A stretch of 64,000 nt of DNA from Symbiodinium natans (GCA_905221605.1 CAJNDS010002657.1:997001-1061000); one strand, 5' to 3'. Shown: positions 28,401 to 37,789, counted from the stretch's first letter. Made by a program: numbers and translations. Notes: a model not told the origin generated them from the letters alone.

Positions 28401-29862
28401 CAAGGGAAACCGCGACATTGTCCTGCCGAAAGATCTTCCTATTGCGAGAGTGCAGTTTACTGCGAAGGCTGAGATAAGACCTGAGATCGCGAATAATCAT
28501 GAAATGGTCAGCATTGATGTTAGAAAACACTATAGGGTCCCCGCAAATGAAAAGAAGGCTAATATTGCTCGAAAGGCAAGGAAGAGAACCAATGAGAAGA
28601 ATAAGGAGCTAATACTGGCTGACAGTCCTAGGGTGAGACTCAAGCAGGCTATTGCTACTCTCCGCAGGCAACGTTGTCGATCGTGCAAGAAGGATGTCGC
28701 GTGCGGGACTATTGTACCTAGCCTGCTTCTTATGACTGCCACTTTGTGCATGAGTTGCTTCATAGAGAAACATGTCACCCCTGTGGATGATTTAATAAGG
28801 AAGGGACACAAGTTGACAACTGAGATGTATGGTGATGGAATAGCTGCAGTTCCTGCGGCAATGTGCTCCGAAGAGGACACGGATACGGCGAGCATAAGCG
28901 ATGGAGAGGACAGGTTATATCAGGAAGCTGCGGCAATCATAATAGAGGATGACGAGAATGAAAATGAGCACGTCATGGCATTGGTGGCTAGGCCGGTCAC
29001 TAAGGCAGAAAGAGCGGTAAATCCGAAGGCACGTGCATCTCTTGATAAAGAATGGAATAAGCTCATGCTCCAGGAAGTCTGGGAGATGGACCTTGTTCGT
29101 TCATGGAAGGATGTCTCAAGGGAGGCTCAGTCTACCGGTGAAGTTACCCACGTTGGAAGAATATTTGACATATGCGTAGAGAAGAACTGGGAGCTTCCCG
29201 AAGATGATCCGTTGCGCAAATACAAAGGTCGCGTGGTATTTGAAGGATGCAATGTCAAAGACCAGGACAGCAGATGGGCAATATTCCAGGAGATCACGTC
29301 ATGTCCCGCAACTCTAGAGGCCGGGAAAATGGCTGACGCCTATGGAATGCTTCCCGGGCACATAATACAGATGTCTGACGGAGAGTCAGCTTATACGCAG
29401 GCACGTCTCGGCGGACCTCGAACCTGGGTAAGAATACCGAAGGAAAGATGGCCAGAACACTGGCATAATATTGAAGATCCTGTTGTTCCGCTGAAGCTGG
29501 CCTTGTACGGACACCCTGACGCGGGGGGTTTCTGGGAGAAACATTGCGAGGAGGCAGTGACGGACGTTGGATTCGAGTTTCTGCCCGATTGGCCAAGCGT
29601 GTTCTTTCATAGAGAGATGAAGCTTATGCTGGTAATATACGTTGACGACTTCAAGCTCGCAGGACCGGCCGAGAACGTACCAAAGGGTTGGGAATTGCTT
29701 GCAAAGAGAATAAAGCTTGAGGAGCCTAGAGAGCTTGGGCGATATCTGGGATGCTTGCATACTATGCATACAATACCGTACACCGATGAGTTCAAGCCCC
29801 GACATGCATGGAGGGAGATAATAGACCCAAGAAGGATCCGCCTGATCTTATTCCTGGGATGA
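25213..29862 (+). CDS. Integrase tail, large unknown region, dUTPase-like domain and reverse transcriptase
   Basis: Open from 25213, overlapping the previous frame by 256 bases. It begins with the copia integrase end motif KFEPSTLPGLFLGYSLQPGG (~25252-25311). About 25400-28100 is acidic or mixed sequence without a recognised fold. About 28120-28490 resembles a dUTPase barrel: LSPNIPINIVSGKYTWLDTG, then VMVLIINKGNRDIVLPKDLP followed by IARVQF, the latter like the conserved GDRIAQ end motif but altered. A Cys4-type knuckle (CRSCKKDVACG...CMSC) follows at ~28680-28760. From ~29000 it is Ty1/copia reverse transcriptase: KARASLDKEWNKLMLQEVWE, MSDGESAYTQA (first catalytic Asp), LYGHPDAGGFWEKHC, and LVIYVDDFKLAG (catalytic YVDD at ~29635). 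Stops soon after RT; RNase H is in the -1 frame. Confidence 0.8.
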   Translation: MESSIFPAAAARAKFEPSTLPGLFLGYSLQPGGIPNGDYIVVELSNLFNGWKIPTIHQVKRVVLDKDGELQFPMQAVAERKTRIMTAKRADELARLQIAREREGELEDAVFHNGDRLRADIRREIEHDNKMMDNGDFWEHEDDSKEWILHHILPRRKLCVPGNERYGTGGPGDLELHHTRKTHMTFKDGNSETLVDDRLTGRESMIKKWTGCTIFWEKDVDMGEDPAANQIEGAHRKTGMRGVGLDYEQDKPRIERPYARSYKPNSISSEAWTKMSARQRREYTKADRERILGANNKELNESADQNVVWKPYGRTGYEYEGIGYSSEAPPGAPIGILVWAVRTDKANGLRICYKREKPLEGLWWRTTRCLRTNEVLESIVYDKYTQDEIRKEKGNRKFPVARDIITEYWYLPEAQEPEEGSPENSLLSEDNKGKDAAAAVFLKANTGIDDIRRKAYSSGGVVRKGREHDAIDNPDLVLPQEQADIIRAWAGSDCHWMRNDTAGHDRVAWLLEKDDKYTSFDGHAIFAVSSDAGGIMHEIELASSQWTAGTGPDATEDALTRIIEAILDCAVRVIKANSLCSVLWKLGENSRLDKAMFRFSLEYDLWVSRVDGCVIHEEIEGKGDEAYMIITNCDILAIISEFMVCDHTPRIHEMLDQKNVSQERQRDLDVKASESLANVAYKTYQDILQLEEVCDIDCNDIGEPGEYDNIGTGRLSTNDTLDCINAAPGLIIPLDEAERESMKRLGEIETVIIEAYKNTRPAGGFWTISLEKSENTKELSEDCAPARILDGIGKSIDPCEQWKRVVFCRTPTAEVYDRIAGRASEYSNGTRAVAAFGKGSKPKIWIQEYDGPEHMFSIQEDCVALEKHSGSWKNLSDQFLIVPEGKRYLIEEQDDNVIILTFCADCKDNNGNSAVIQTHDNLEECEEIEDDGPTGSENDVGSIASDDDDIILFASDNEEEDDYDGALSMLGKRSINIQFAKTAECYANCWETGRESLILSPNIPINIVSGKYTWLDTGMRIDDSEIRIAEITMLPHLIAEFSCSIEGYEYTREHSSVMVLIINKGNRDIVLPKDLPIARVQFTAKAEIRPEIANNHEMVSIDVRKHYRVPANEKKANIARKARKRTNEKNKELILADSPRVRLKQAIATLRRQRCRSCKKDVACGTIVPSLLLMTATLCMSCFIEKHVTPVDDLIRKGHKLTTEMYGDGIAAVPAAMCSEEDTDTASISDGEDRLYQEAAAIIIEDDENENEHVMALVARPVTKAERAVNPKARASLDKEWNKLMLQEVWEMDLVRSWKDVSREAQSTGEVTHVGRIFDICVEKNWELPEDDPLRKYKGRVVFEGCNVKDQDSRWAIFQEITSCPATLEAGKMADAYGMLPGHIIQMSDGESAYTQARLGGPRTWVRIPKERWPEHWHNIEDPVVPLKLALYGHPDAGGFWEKHCEEAVTDVGFEFLPDWPSVFFHREMKLMLVIYVDDFKLAGPAENVPKGWELLAKRIKLEEPRELGRYLGCLHTMHTIPYTDEFKPRHAWREIIDPRRIRLILFLG

Positions 29863-31439
29863 ATGATGGTAATAGCCAGAGACCGAAAGAGATAAAGATT
29901 CTCAGATATGACGTGACCGACTTCATGAAGCAATGCGTTGACAAATATCTCGAGCTCTGCAGTTCCCTGTACCCGAAAAAGCTCGAGAAAGCGAAAACCC
30001 CATATCTGGACGAGGGTAAACCTGAATTTGACGAGAATCCTGTCGATCCCAAGGTTAACGCACTGTTCGGTGTGGGAGAATACAGCGTTGAAGATGATGA
30101 TAACGGAATATTAAAGGAACATGCTCCGGCTGTCTTGATGAAAATCTTGTATGGGGCACGCATAGGAAGGTATGATCTGCTTCGACCTGTGCAGACACTA
30201 GCATCGAGACTAACGAGATGGTCAAAGTTGTGTGATAAGAAGCTTCACCGGCTAATATCATACATCAACGAGACGACCGACGTCAGCCTATACGGATGGG
30301 TGGGAGATGATATCCGTGATATGAATATGGTGCTTTACTGCGATGCTGACTTGGCCAGCGATAGGAACGATCATAGATCCACTTCGGGTATATACCTCTG
30401 CATACAGGGGCGGCATACCTTCATGCCTGTTGCGGCGTACTGCAAGAAGCAAACATCATGTTCCAAAAGCACCCCTGAAGCTGAAATCGTTGCTCTCCAC
30501 GATGGGATTACCAAACAGGGTATTCCGGGTCTTGCGCTTTGGGAGATGATTAAGGGAGTTGCTGAACCTGTTGTTGTTGCCGAAGACAATGAGGCTGCTG
30601 TTCGTATCATCATATCAGGAAAGAACCCTAATATGAGGTATCTCTCACGAACTCAGCGCGTTGATATCGCTCGGCTCAATCAGTTCTACGAAGCTAGATT
30701 GTTCAAATTCATCAACTGTCCTACCGAATATCAAGCCGCTAACATGATGACAAAGGCTATTCACGAATCCCGCGAATGGCTTAGAGACATGTATACTACC
30801 GGACACTTCCACCCTGATACCTTTAAGTCAATATCAGAGGGATTGAACGCCATGCCGGTGAGCCGGGGGGTATCCCAAAATACTGGAGATTCGAATGCTC
30901 TGAATAATGATACTCCTGGGCTAAGAGTCTTTCATATAGGATGTTGGGACCTCATTGAGGTTGATACTTCAAGCAAAGAATCTCCTGTCTTTGGCATCGA
31001 CGAGGCGAAGAATTGTCTTAGAGGAAAATCTATCATAGTTGCACCTAGGGCGAGGGAAATGCCTCGTCGCGGAGCTCACGGCATGGAGTTCAAAATGAAT
31101 GATAAAGAACAGGTTCTCGCTGATATGTATGCTAATATTGCATACTGGTGCGGAGCACAAGAGCATGAATGCATGCTGTTATGTGGGTCGCAGTCTTTTG
31201 TGTCTGACAGTGTGACGAGATTTGTGGGCGGTCGCATACATTTGGTTCGAATACCGGGACGTGTAGTCATCGAAGACTTGCACGAAGACAGCTACATGAT
31301 CATGACACCACACAACACCAAACCAATATTTTGCAAGGGCATTAGTCCCAGGATGAATATCAGCAGAATGGTGACGAAGAGATGGATAATAAGGATGATC
31401 AGCCGGAAGAGAACGAAGAGTCAGATGACGACATCCTAG
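29790..31439 (+). CDS. RT connection and RNase H, plus unknown tail
   Basis: Open from 29790 (first ATG 29808). The first ~170 residues continue the thumb/connection of RT (GRYDLLRPVQTLASRLTRWS as in other copia elements). RNase H follows at about 30330-30700, with D, E, D residues in LYCDADLASDRNDHRSTSG, SKSTPEAEIVALHDG and VAEDNEAAVRI, and the end motif RTQRVDIARLNQFYE. It degrades the RNA strand during reverse transcription. The last ~190 residues (VFHIGCWDLIEVDTSS onward) are a small alpha/beta-like unit I do not recognise. The change of frame from RT occurs between 29790 and 29862, near the CCCC at 29797-29800. Confidence 0.85.
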   Translation, partial: VQAPTCMEGDNRPKKDPPDLIPGMNDGNSQRPKEIKILRYDVTDFMKQCVDKYLELCSSLYPKKLEKAKTPYLDEGKPEFDENPVDPKVNALFGVGEYSVEDDDNGILKEHAPAVLMKILYGARIGRYDLLRPVQTLASRLTRWSKLCDKKLHRLISYINETTDVSLYGWVGDDIRDMNMVLYCDADLASDRNDHRSTSGIYLCIQGRHTFMPVAAYCKKQTSCSKSTPEAEIVALHDGITKQGIPGLALWEMIKGVAEPVVVAEDNEAAVRIIISGKNPNMRYLSRTQRVDIARLNQFYEARLFKFINCPTEYQAANMMTKAIHESREWLRDMYTTGHFHPDTFKSISEGLNAMPVSRGVSQNTGDSNALNNDTPGLRVFHIGCWDLIEVDTSSKESPVFGIDEAKNCLRGKSIIVAPRAREMPRRGAHGMEFKMNDKEQVLADMYANIAYWCGAQEHECMLLCGSQSFVSDSVTRFVGGRIHLVRIPGRVVIEDLHEDSYMIMTPHNTKPIFCKGISPRMNISRMVTKRWIIRMISRKRTKSQMTTS

Positions 31440-31909
31440 TTAGGGCTGAGGCGGGGGATGTGCCCACAAGCCTATTGTTCGGAGGGAATCCGGGCGGGAT
31501 TGCAGACGACGATGAGGCCAAATTTGATACTGGTGAGATTGACGAAAAGAGGAAGAGCGTGATAGAAGATGTGTATCACAGCCGTGATAGCTTCCCGTTA
31601 GGGTGGATGAAGAAGAACTATAGAGAATGGGAGGCTGACGAGGATAAGACAGTGTACAAGGTGACGGAGAGGCTGATATCACCTGAGATAATAGCGCAGG
31701 GGCTCGGGCTCGACAACTTCTCGGCACCAGTCGAGTGGATGAGGAACCTGCGGTGGGGCTTTCACTGCGGCACATGCTTCGCATGGTGGATGGGTATGCG
31801 GTGGCCACGAATACAGGAGAAGCCAGAGGCTTCTGATACACTCATACCCGTTCAGCATCTGGCAGCTGGAGGAGCTCATAAATCGTGTGCTCGGGGGTGT
31901 GACGTTTGA
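31346..31909 (+). CDS. Post-RNase H ORF A, acidic protein
   Basis: Open from 31346, ATG at 31382. The N-terminus is very acidic (DDQPEENEESDDD). The C-terminal half has a Trp-rich stretch (LRWGFHCGTCFAWWMGMRW). It overlaps the RNase H frame by 94 bases, and the following frame by at least 23. The natural reading leaves this frame near 31825 and continues in the next one (IWQLEELINRV), so this and the next two frames probably form one polyprotein. No family recognised. Copia elements normally end with RNase H; genes placed here are sometimes envelope-like, but no signal peptide or membrane segment is visible. Confidence 0.6.
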   Translation, partial: SQDEYQQNGDEEMDNKDDQPEENEESDDDILVRAEAGDVPTSLLFGGNPGGIADDDEAKFDTGEIDEKRKSVIEDVYHSRDSFPLGWMKKNYREWEADEDKTVYKVTERLISPEIIAQGLGLDNFSAPVEWMRNLRWGFHCGTCFAWWMGMRWPRIQEKPEASDTLIPVQHLAAGGAHKSCARGCDV

Positions 31910-34900
31910 TGCGCTAATAGGTGGGCTGATGCAGGTCAACGCACCGTCTTTGGCTGATCCTATTAATAAGGCCATCACGCAGTACGGCATCGACCCGATG
32001 ATGACCTTGGGGGAATACGCACAGCAGGTAAAAGAGGCGGCCCGAGAGAAGGTGAAGAGATCGAGAAGGTCACAGCCGGTAGTCGAAGATAGGGTGCCGC
32101 TCCAACTTCTGTTGCTGGGAGTGATTAGAAAGAAGGATGCGGAGCCTAGCAGACAGGAAACAAGGCTTTACGCATACCTCAAGATGGTCGAGGAGGAGCA
32201 GGGCAAAGAGATAATAGAGGAAGGTGACCCTCCAGGAGGAAGCGAAGAGGAGCAGGATTGGAGGGGAAGACAGCTGCCGAGGGTGAAGCTAGGATATATG
32301 AAGGAACGCCGAAGAACCACCTGGGAGGCCATCAACGATGCGGTTGAGGCAGGACAGTCATGGGCCATTTATGCCGCGGGAGGAACGAGCGTGCAGCATA
32401 CAGCGTGGGTGCAGTGGGAAAGGCTCAAGGGCCAGATCCCCGGAGTTCACCGATATGACCCGAGAATATACCTGTCGAATATGCAGCGAGGCATGGTGCT
32501 TGGAAGGATGGCAGAAATGTCGCGGATAGGAGACAGGCGCAATCCCAACCAGGACCCGACAGATCATAGAAGTGCAAGAACTGAGTATTTCCCTAATATT
32601 GACTTGGTCAGGGCGTTTGCGGCGAGCTCTCTGAGAATAGCGCTAGTGGACCAAGCGACATGCGACATAGCATCAGGTATGGCGACTGGATGGCAACCTG
32701 AGATAGTTGAACAGCATAAGGCCATATCGTTGCTGCATACTGTGGTGGCATTCTTGACATCGGCTGCTGCGTTCGCGAATCAGTTGGGAATAATACACCC
32801 TCAGCAGGGAATGGCGTTGGCCATCCTAATAAAGTTGAAGGACTACTGGGGAGCTCTCCTCGAGGCAGTCACCTGGTACAACTTAGGAACCATATCTTTT
32901 GAGGCAGTGGAATGTGACCCGGGTCTCAAAGATCCAATGCTGCCAGGAGAACACCCTGAGCTTCTGGCATCCACGGTTAGTGAGATAATGCGGTCCATGA
33001 CCGCCGGACTAATACTGACAGGTCAACCGGAGAACATGAGAGGATTGGACCTGAGAGAGAAGCGTGAGAATATTCAGATGCCAGAGGGGTATGGAGGAGT
33101 GGAAGGCATGCTGGATATGGGGCCATCGACGATCAAGCATAGGGGGAATCAAGACAAATATGCCACGGTGACGATCAAGAGAGCCGAGCGAGATGAAGAG
33201 GGAATAATACTTGAGCTCGGGCAGGTTCCTGCTTCCCCTATGATAAGCCACAGGGTGGCGACCCCCGGAGTATATGGATCGAGCAGAACGTCGGCAGATC
33301 GTGTTATGCCAGAAATGGGACCACCCGATGGATCGAGAGTATCGTTTGGAAGGCACTTCAAGCGCGTGAACCCTGGGTTTGCGAGGCGCAGGATGGTCGG
33401 AATAGTTAGGGAAATGACGGATGAGTTTGTCCAGGTAGTGACGAAGGGAAAGGAGAATCAGAATATGGCTGACCTTCTCCAGGAGAGAGAGATACGAATA
33501 GGACAGCTCAAATATCGACTGGAGGCTACTGCATCTAGGCTCTACGTGGCCACTGTTGGGAAGGCAGATGCAACTGAGCCGATCGATCTGGACGAGGAAG
33601 TGAAGAAATACTACAAGGCTGATGAATTGAAGGATTTGGTAGCATGGAAAGGAAAATATCAGGACTTGGAACTTGACGAGCTGGAATCAACAACGGATGG
33701 TTCCAAGGCATCAGAGCTAGTAGGAAAGCTAATAAGGCGGATCGCGGTGATGGCTGGCGAGGTAGAGCGGTATAAGTGGGCCACTGATCGACTGAAGACA
33801 CAGCTCATAGAGGAGGAGAAGGCATCTAGAGAGGGAAGGAATTCCGATGCTGTTATGGCCGATGCCAGCACGACCAGGGAGGACCTAATAAAGGACAGAG
33901 ATGAGTGGAGGGAAAAGGCCACCGTTGCGAGGGAGAATGTCGAGACGCTGAAGACCATTTCAAAGGAAACATGGGAGAAATATGAAACGGCGCAGCAGAA
34001 GGTCATCGACATGTGTCATCGCAATGATCAGTTGTCCGAGCAGATGAAGAAGATGTCGAAAGAAGCCGCATCTGAGGCGAAAGGCGACGCTCTCGCGAGA
34101 GCCGAAATACTAGCTGCGCATACCCAGGAAATGAAGGAGCTGAAGACCAAAATTGAGGAGCTGGAGGCGAATAATACGACCCTGCGTGAGAACGGGGCAT
34201 GGTTGAAAGACCAACTGAATGAGAAGGAGAAGAGCGTTGAGTCTTCCGTCATAGAAAAGCTGAAAGCTGAGAGGAAGGAACAGGAAGATCATATCGAGAA
34301 GGTCAAGAAGGAATGGCACATGGCAGTCATGGCCAAAGAGAAGACGCTGGAGGACCTGAAGGGAATAGAGGCAGCGTACCAGATCGAGATAGCCGACATG
34401 AAGTCCAATTATGAAAGGGCGATTAATACTAGGAACGTAGAAGAAAAGAAGCGGGAGGAGCTGCTTGAACTCAAGAATAGAGAAGTGGAGAGACTCACCG
34501 CTGACATGGAGAAGCTATCGGTCGAAGCCACTGATAATGAGAAGAAGCTGAGAAGGAATCTCAAGCAAGCGCAGGAGAAGATCAAGAAGCTCGCCGAGAT
34601 TGGAGATGATGACGACGACGATAGCAGGAGCGAAGCAATCAAAGCGAGTAGGGAGGCAGAGGAGAAGGCCATCGCGAAAGCCGACGCGTTGGAGGACGAG
34701 AATACTGGTCTCAAGAGGGAAATGGAGAAGTTGAGAGCCAAGATAATAGAGCTAGAGAAAATGCGTCAGGAATACGAGGAAGGTCGGAAAACCATCGGGG
34801 ATATGAGGGACAAGTTGACGGCAGCTGAGCAGAAAATCCTCGAGTTGGAGTCCGCAGAGAGAATAGCTCAGGCAAAGAACGCGACAGAAGGGGCGAAGGC

Positions 34901-35603
34901 GGCAGCCAAAGCAGCACCAGCCACCTCTGCAGAGAAGGCCTCACAAGATAATAAGCAGACGTCGTCTGATACCCAGGACGGACCTACAGCAGCAGCCCGG
35001 AGCGGTGCCACTGGAACTGCAGATCATACAGGAACGCCAGGACGTCCGTCGAGTGCGCCAGCAGGCGGGACGGGGAATCAAGAGAATAACGACCAGGAAA
35101 CAAGGGGTAGAACTGCGCAGCGCGGAGGCCCCAGAGAAGATGAAGAGAAGACCCGGAGCCCACCTGTGAAAAAGGCGACAGAAGAAGAGATCAGCAGAGT
35201 CGGAGCGGTCGAACAATACGCCAAGGGCAAGGACAGTCGACCGTCAGATATCACGGTAGGTGGAGAACCACGTCTACGCACGACCGAATTGCAGAAGAAC
35301 TTAGAGCCCAAGAGGGTAATGGAATACATGGGTTTCAGCGGACGACCATTGGAAGGGTTAGCCGCCAGTCATATGAGGCCGAATGAAAGGAGTAATATTG
35401 CCTCGTCTGAGGAGGCTCAGCAGCGGGTTATGGATGAAAGCTTCAAGTTCACTAGAGGCTCGAGAAACGAGATCTTCGAGGCCACCCCGCTCATAATGGT
35501 GGAGAGGAATGCGAGAATAGTAATGAAGCAGAATACCGCAGGAATGGCAGCGGCGAACCGGAGATTCTGTTGCGAGGGTACACCGCATCGAGCGAAGATG
35601 TAG
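31887..35603 (+). CDS. Post-RNase H ORF B, long coiled-coil protein
   Basis: 1238 residues; the frame is open upstream of 31830 and has no ATG at its start (GTG at 31887). Residues 1-560 are globular and helical (LGGVTFDALIGGLMQVN; ATGWQPEIVEQHKAISLLHT; LLEAVTWYNLGTISFEAVEC), of unknown fold and not unlike a nucleocapsid in size. Residues ~560-990 are almost continuous coiled coil (KIEELEANNTTLRENGAWLK and similar). Residues ~1000-1110 are Ala/Gly/Pro/Thr-rich and disordered. The C-terminus reads into a -1 frame near 35500-35570. Not an envelope protein by inspection. A second gag-like or structural protein is an inference. Confidence 0.65.
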   Translation: MLGGVTFDALIGGLMQVNAPSLADPINKAITQYGIDPMMTLGEYAQQVKEAAREKVKRSRRSQPVVEDRVPLQLLLLGVIRKKDAEPSRQETRLYAYLKMVEEEQGKEIIEEGDPPGGSEEEQDWRGRQLPRVKLGYMKERRRTTWEAINDAVEAGQSWAIYAAGGTSVQHTAWVQWERLKGQIPGVHRYDPRIYLSNMQRGMVLGRMAEMSRIGDRRNPNQDPTDHRSARTEYFPNIDLVRAFAASSLRIALVDQATCDIASGMATGWQPEIVEQHKAISLLHTVVAFLTSAAAFANQLGIIHPQQGMALAILIKLKDYWGALLEAVTWYNLGTISFEAVECDPGLKDPMLPGEHPELLASTVSEIMRSMTAGLILTGQPENMRGLDLREKRENIQMPEGYGGVEGMLDMGPSTIKHRGNQDKYATVTIKRAERDEEGIILELGQVPASPMISHRVATPGVYGSSRTSADRVMPEMGPPDGSRVSFGRHFKRVNPGFARRRMVGIVREMTDEFVQVVTKGKENQNMADLLQEREIRIGQLKYRLEATASRLYVATVGKADATEPIDLDEEVKKYYKADELKDLVAWKGKYQDLELDELESTTDGSKASELVGKLIRRIAVMAGEVERYKWATDRLKTQLIEEEKASREGRNSDAVMADASTTREDLIKDRDEWREKATVARENVETLKTISKETWEKYETAQQKVIDMCHRNDQLSEQMKKMSKEAASEAKGDALARAEILAAHTQEMKELKTKIEELEANNTTLRENGAWLKDQLNEKEKSVESSVIEKLKAERKEQEDHIEKVKKEWHMAVMAKEKTLEDLKGIEAAYQIEIADMKSNYERAINTRNVEEKKREELLELKNREVERLTADMEKLSVEATDNEKKLRRNLKQAQEKIKKLAEIGDDDDDDSRSEAIKASREAEEKAIAKADALEDENTGLKREMEKLRAKIIELEKMRQEYEEGRKTIGDMRDKLTAAEQKILELESAERIAQAKNATEGAKAAAKAAPATSAEKASQDNKQTSSDTQDGPTAAARSGATGTADHTGTPGRPSSAPAGGTGNQENNDQETRGRTAQRGGPREDEEKTRSPPVKKATEEEISRVGAVEQYAKGKDSRPSDITVGGEPRLRTTELQKNLEPKRVMEYMGFSGRPLEGLAASHMRPNERSNIASSEEAQQRVMDESFKFTRGSRNEIFEATPLIMVERNARIVMKQNTAGMAAANRRFCCEGTPHRAKM

Positions 35604-35912
35604 GTCCGGGCCGGTGGGGAGACTTCGTGGACTTCACCATTGACAACAATGGCGATAAGGTGAAGCTGGAAAGGGGAGTCATAAAGGAGATTCCTCCCAT
35701 CGTAGAAGCCACTGAGGTGATTACGCGATACCCCGATCTCCATGTGGCGTTCAACAAGATAATATCTCCATTCGCAGAGCAATTGAGAGAGGCGATGGAA
35801 TATGACCCAGTAAAGACTGCTGAGAATCTCGTTGTGCCATGGACAGGAGCTTCTATGCGTGAATTAGGGATTGACTCAGATATCAAGAGGACAGGCGTGG
35901 CGTATCCAAATA
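35570..35912 (+). pseudogene. Post-RNase H ORF C, 5' part, interrupted by transposon
   Basis: Frame open from before 35500; natural reading from about 35540 (GDFVDFTIDNNGDKVKLERG, IPPIVEATEVITRYPDLHVA). It is cut at 35912 by the nested DNA transposon, inside which it stops at 35945. With a single TA kept, the reading frame passes directly into the frame that starts at 45685, so the insertion split one gene. No family recognised. Confidence 0.7.
35911..35912. repeat. TA duplication, left copy of nested element
   Basis: TA immediately outside the left terminal inverted repeat; matched by TA at 45683-45684. Confidence 0.8.
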
Positions 35913-35938
35913 CCCAGAGACTCCAAAAGTCTTTAAAT
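35913..35938 (+). repeat. Left terminal inverted repeat (26 bp)
   Basis: Identical in reverse complement to 45657-45682. Beyond it the two ends share only T-rich TTAAGG motifs. Confidence 0.95.
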
Positions 35939-36300
35939 CATGGTTAAGGGATTATGCGTTAATTTGATTTAAGCGCTATTTGCTTAATTAAAGGGTTTTA
36001 TCACACCTGTTAATTCAGGGCTTTTCTTTCCCAACATGTTTCATAAAGACACTGTCTGGCATGCAAGTGAATGATCGAGATCGATGGAGCAGATCCGAGG
36101 AGATGTGTGTGTGTGTGTACATATCTCTCGAAAAGAACAATGGGTCTACATGCCGTCCTGTTCTGCCTGCACAATTTTAAAGGCTCGAGGTCAGCTGCAT
36201 CTTGGCAGATTGATTTGTGTTGAGGTTGGTGGATCCCTCCTGAGTGAAAAGACATGGTAGCAAACATCAGCTCGCGGTGGAAAGTCATATCCCTTGCAAG
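35939..36300. other. Left subterminal region
   Basis: TTAA-rich start (GGTTAAGGG, CTTAATTAAAGGG) that echoes the repeats of the right end, then a (GT)n run at 36104-36118. No gene supported. Likely 5' untranslated or promoter region. Confidence 0.5.
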
Positions 36301-36310
36301 ACTTGCATGG

Positions 36311-36356
36311 TGAGGTCCCCTATAGGAGGACTCTCCTGTCGAGGAGTGCCTCCTTG
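36311..36356. repeat. AGGAGG hairpin element, copy 1
   Basis: TATAGGAGGACTCTCCTGTCGAGG... form: two AGGAG..CTCCT palindromes in tandem separated by TGTCG. Same layout as copies at 37880, 39025, 39752, 40134, 43468 and 44513, all inside the nested element. Confidence 0.7.
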
Positions 36357-36622
36357 GAAAAAAATCTGCTCATGTGTATCTCCAAATTGATCTTCTTGCT
36401 TGAGAGTTTAGTCGAGTGGGAAAGGTGCTGGAGCAAGCAGGAAACCCTGAAGAGTTCTGTGCAGCCCTGCTGGGAGGAAGACCTCCTGTGTATACATGCA
36501 TATGTTGACAGCCAGAGATGTCCTTGCTTGCACATAGCTCTGACTGCATGCATGCTTACCTCTGCCTGCAGACTTGTCGGCTCGAGCTTGTGTATACAGC
36601 CTAGGATTTTTTTTGTGAGAGC

Positions 36623-37789
36623 ATGGCTGGGAAGGAGCGAGCCAAAAACACAGCTTCGCCGAAAGAAGTTGCGAAGCTGATGCGAGGTGCGAACTTGACC
36701 AAACTGCCTCCGGAGTCGGAGTACATGATAGCAGACACGAGCAAGGTCATCGAGACGTTCGAAGACTTCCTGAAAGACCTTCTCCTGGCCACCCCTCGTC
36801 CGACAGAGAAGCTTCTACTTCAAGCTTGCAAGCTAGTTTTCGAGCACACATCCAAGTCCGACTGCAAAAGCTTCGCCCAGCAGTTGGTGCGATGTGTTCA
36901 GCATGTCCGAGAATGCAAAAGTGTGACTTCGGGGAAGAAGACACCGGAAGCAGTTTGGCGGGTCCTGCAAGTGATGAAGGCGAACAAGGAGCAACCATGC
37001 AGACGGCTTTCTACAACCTCGGCGAGCTCAGCAGCCAGCCCCTCAGCTGTGGATTCGAAGCCGAGTCCCGAGCCCATGGTCGAGAAAGTGAGCCTTGCCA
37101 GTAAGGCCGAACTGAGCCCTGGCAGCAAGGTACGACATGCCTACGGTCTCGCGGCCAGTCGCACAATGCAGAAAGAGGAGGATGGAGAGGACTTGCTGGA
37201 GGTCGTGGCTGTGCAGTCCTCGCAGAGCTTGCACTCCATCGCGAGCTCGGGCGAGGAGGTGTCTCCTGAGAAGGAAGGCGAAATGGAGGACGTGCCTCCT
37301 GCAGCTGACTTCAAGGACTACTTTGATGCTGGTCGTGGCTGCCATGTGAGGGCCTTTGCCTCAGGCAAGCTCGAGGAGCTGACTGCTCCGGTACGTCGGG
37401 TGACCGGCAAGAAAGTCCTGAAGGCTGCCCTGAAGACCAAGCCTGCTGCCGGGCAAGTGAAGAAGAAGCCGGCAGGTGCAGAGACAGCAGAAGTGCCCAA
37501 GTCGTCAGAGGTGGATGTCCAAGCTGCACAGTTGGCGGAGGCGAAGCAGCAGGAGGAAACCATCTTGCATCTCGTCCGGAAGAGCACTGCCAAGAAGCCC
37601 CCGAGGACATATGTGACTGCTTGCTACTGTGACGGGTCCAAGCATAGGCAGAAACTCATCGTAGAATTTCAAGCAGCCAAGTATGCCGATCATGTCGAGA
37701 AAGCTGCGAAAGCAGTGAAGCGAATCCAAAAGGATAAGCTCACTTTCAATCGTGCCCGGCAGCTGAAATTCGCATTGGCAGAGGACTGA
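36623..37789 (+). CDS. Transposon-borne gene 1, basic protein of 388 residues
   Basis: Single open frame from ATG 36623 to TGA 37787-37789. N-terminal ~110 residues are helical (PESEYMIADTSKVIETFEDF; CKSFAQQLVRCVQHVRECKS). The middle is Ser/Glu-rich and disordered. Residues ~255-300 are Lys/Ala/Pro-rich (KKVLKAALKTKPAAGQVKKK). The C-terminal ~65 residues form a compact block (PRTYVTACYCDGSKHRQKLI, then AKYADHVEKAAKAVKRIQKD). GC-rich codons with AAG, CTG and GAG contrast with the retroelement. No family recognised; a nuclear DNA- or RNA-binding accessory protein is an inference from charge and location. Confidence 0.65.
   Translation: MAGKERAKNTASPKEVAKLMRGANLTKLPPESEYMIADTSKVIETFEDFLKDLLLATPRPTEKLLLQACKLVFEHTSKSDCKSFAQQLVRCVQHVRECKSVTSGKKTPEAVWRVLQVMKANKEQPCRRLSTTSASSAASPSAVDSKPSPEPMVEKVSLASKAELSPGSKVRHAYGLAASRTMQKEEDGEDLLEVVAVQSSQSLHSIASSGEEVSPEKEGEMEDVPPAADFKDYFDAGRGCHVRAFASGKLEELTAPVRRVTGKKVLKAALKTKPAAGQVKKKPAGAETAEVPKSSEVDVQAAQLAEAKQQEETILHLVRKSTAKKPPRTYVTACYCDGSKHRQKLIVEFQAAKYADHVEKAAKAVKRIQKDKLTFNRARQLKFALAED

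Noticed and set aside
31340-31360. Programmed -1 slippery heptamer between RNase H and the next frame
   Set aside because: No X-XXY-YYZ heptamer in the right phase; the CCC run fits a lost base as well.
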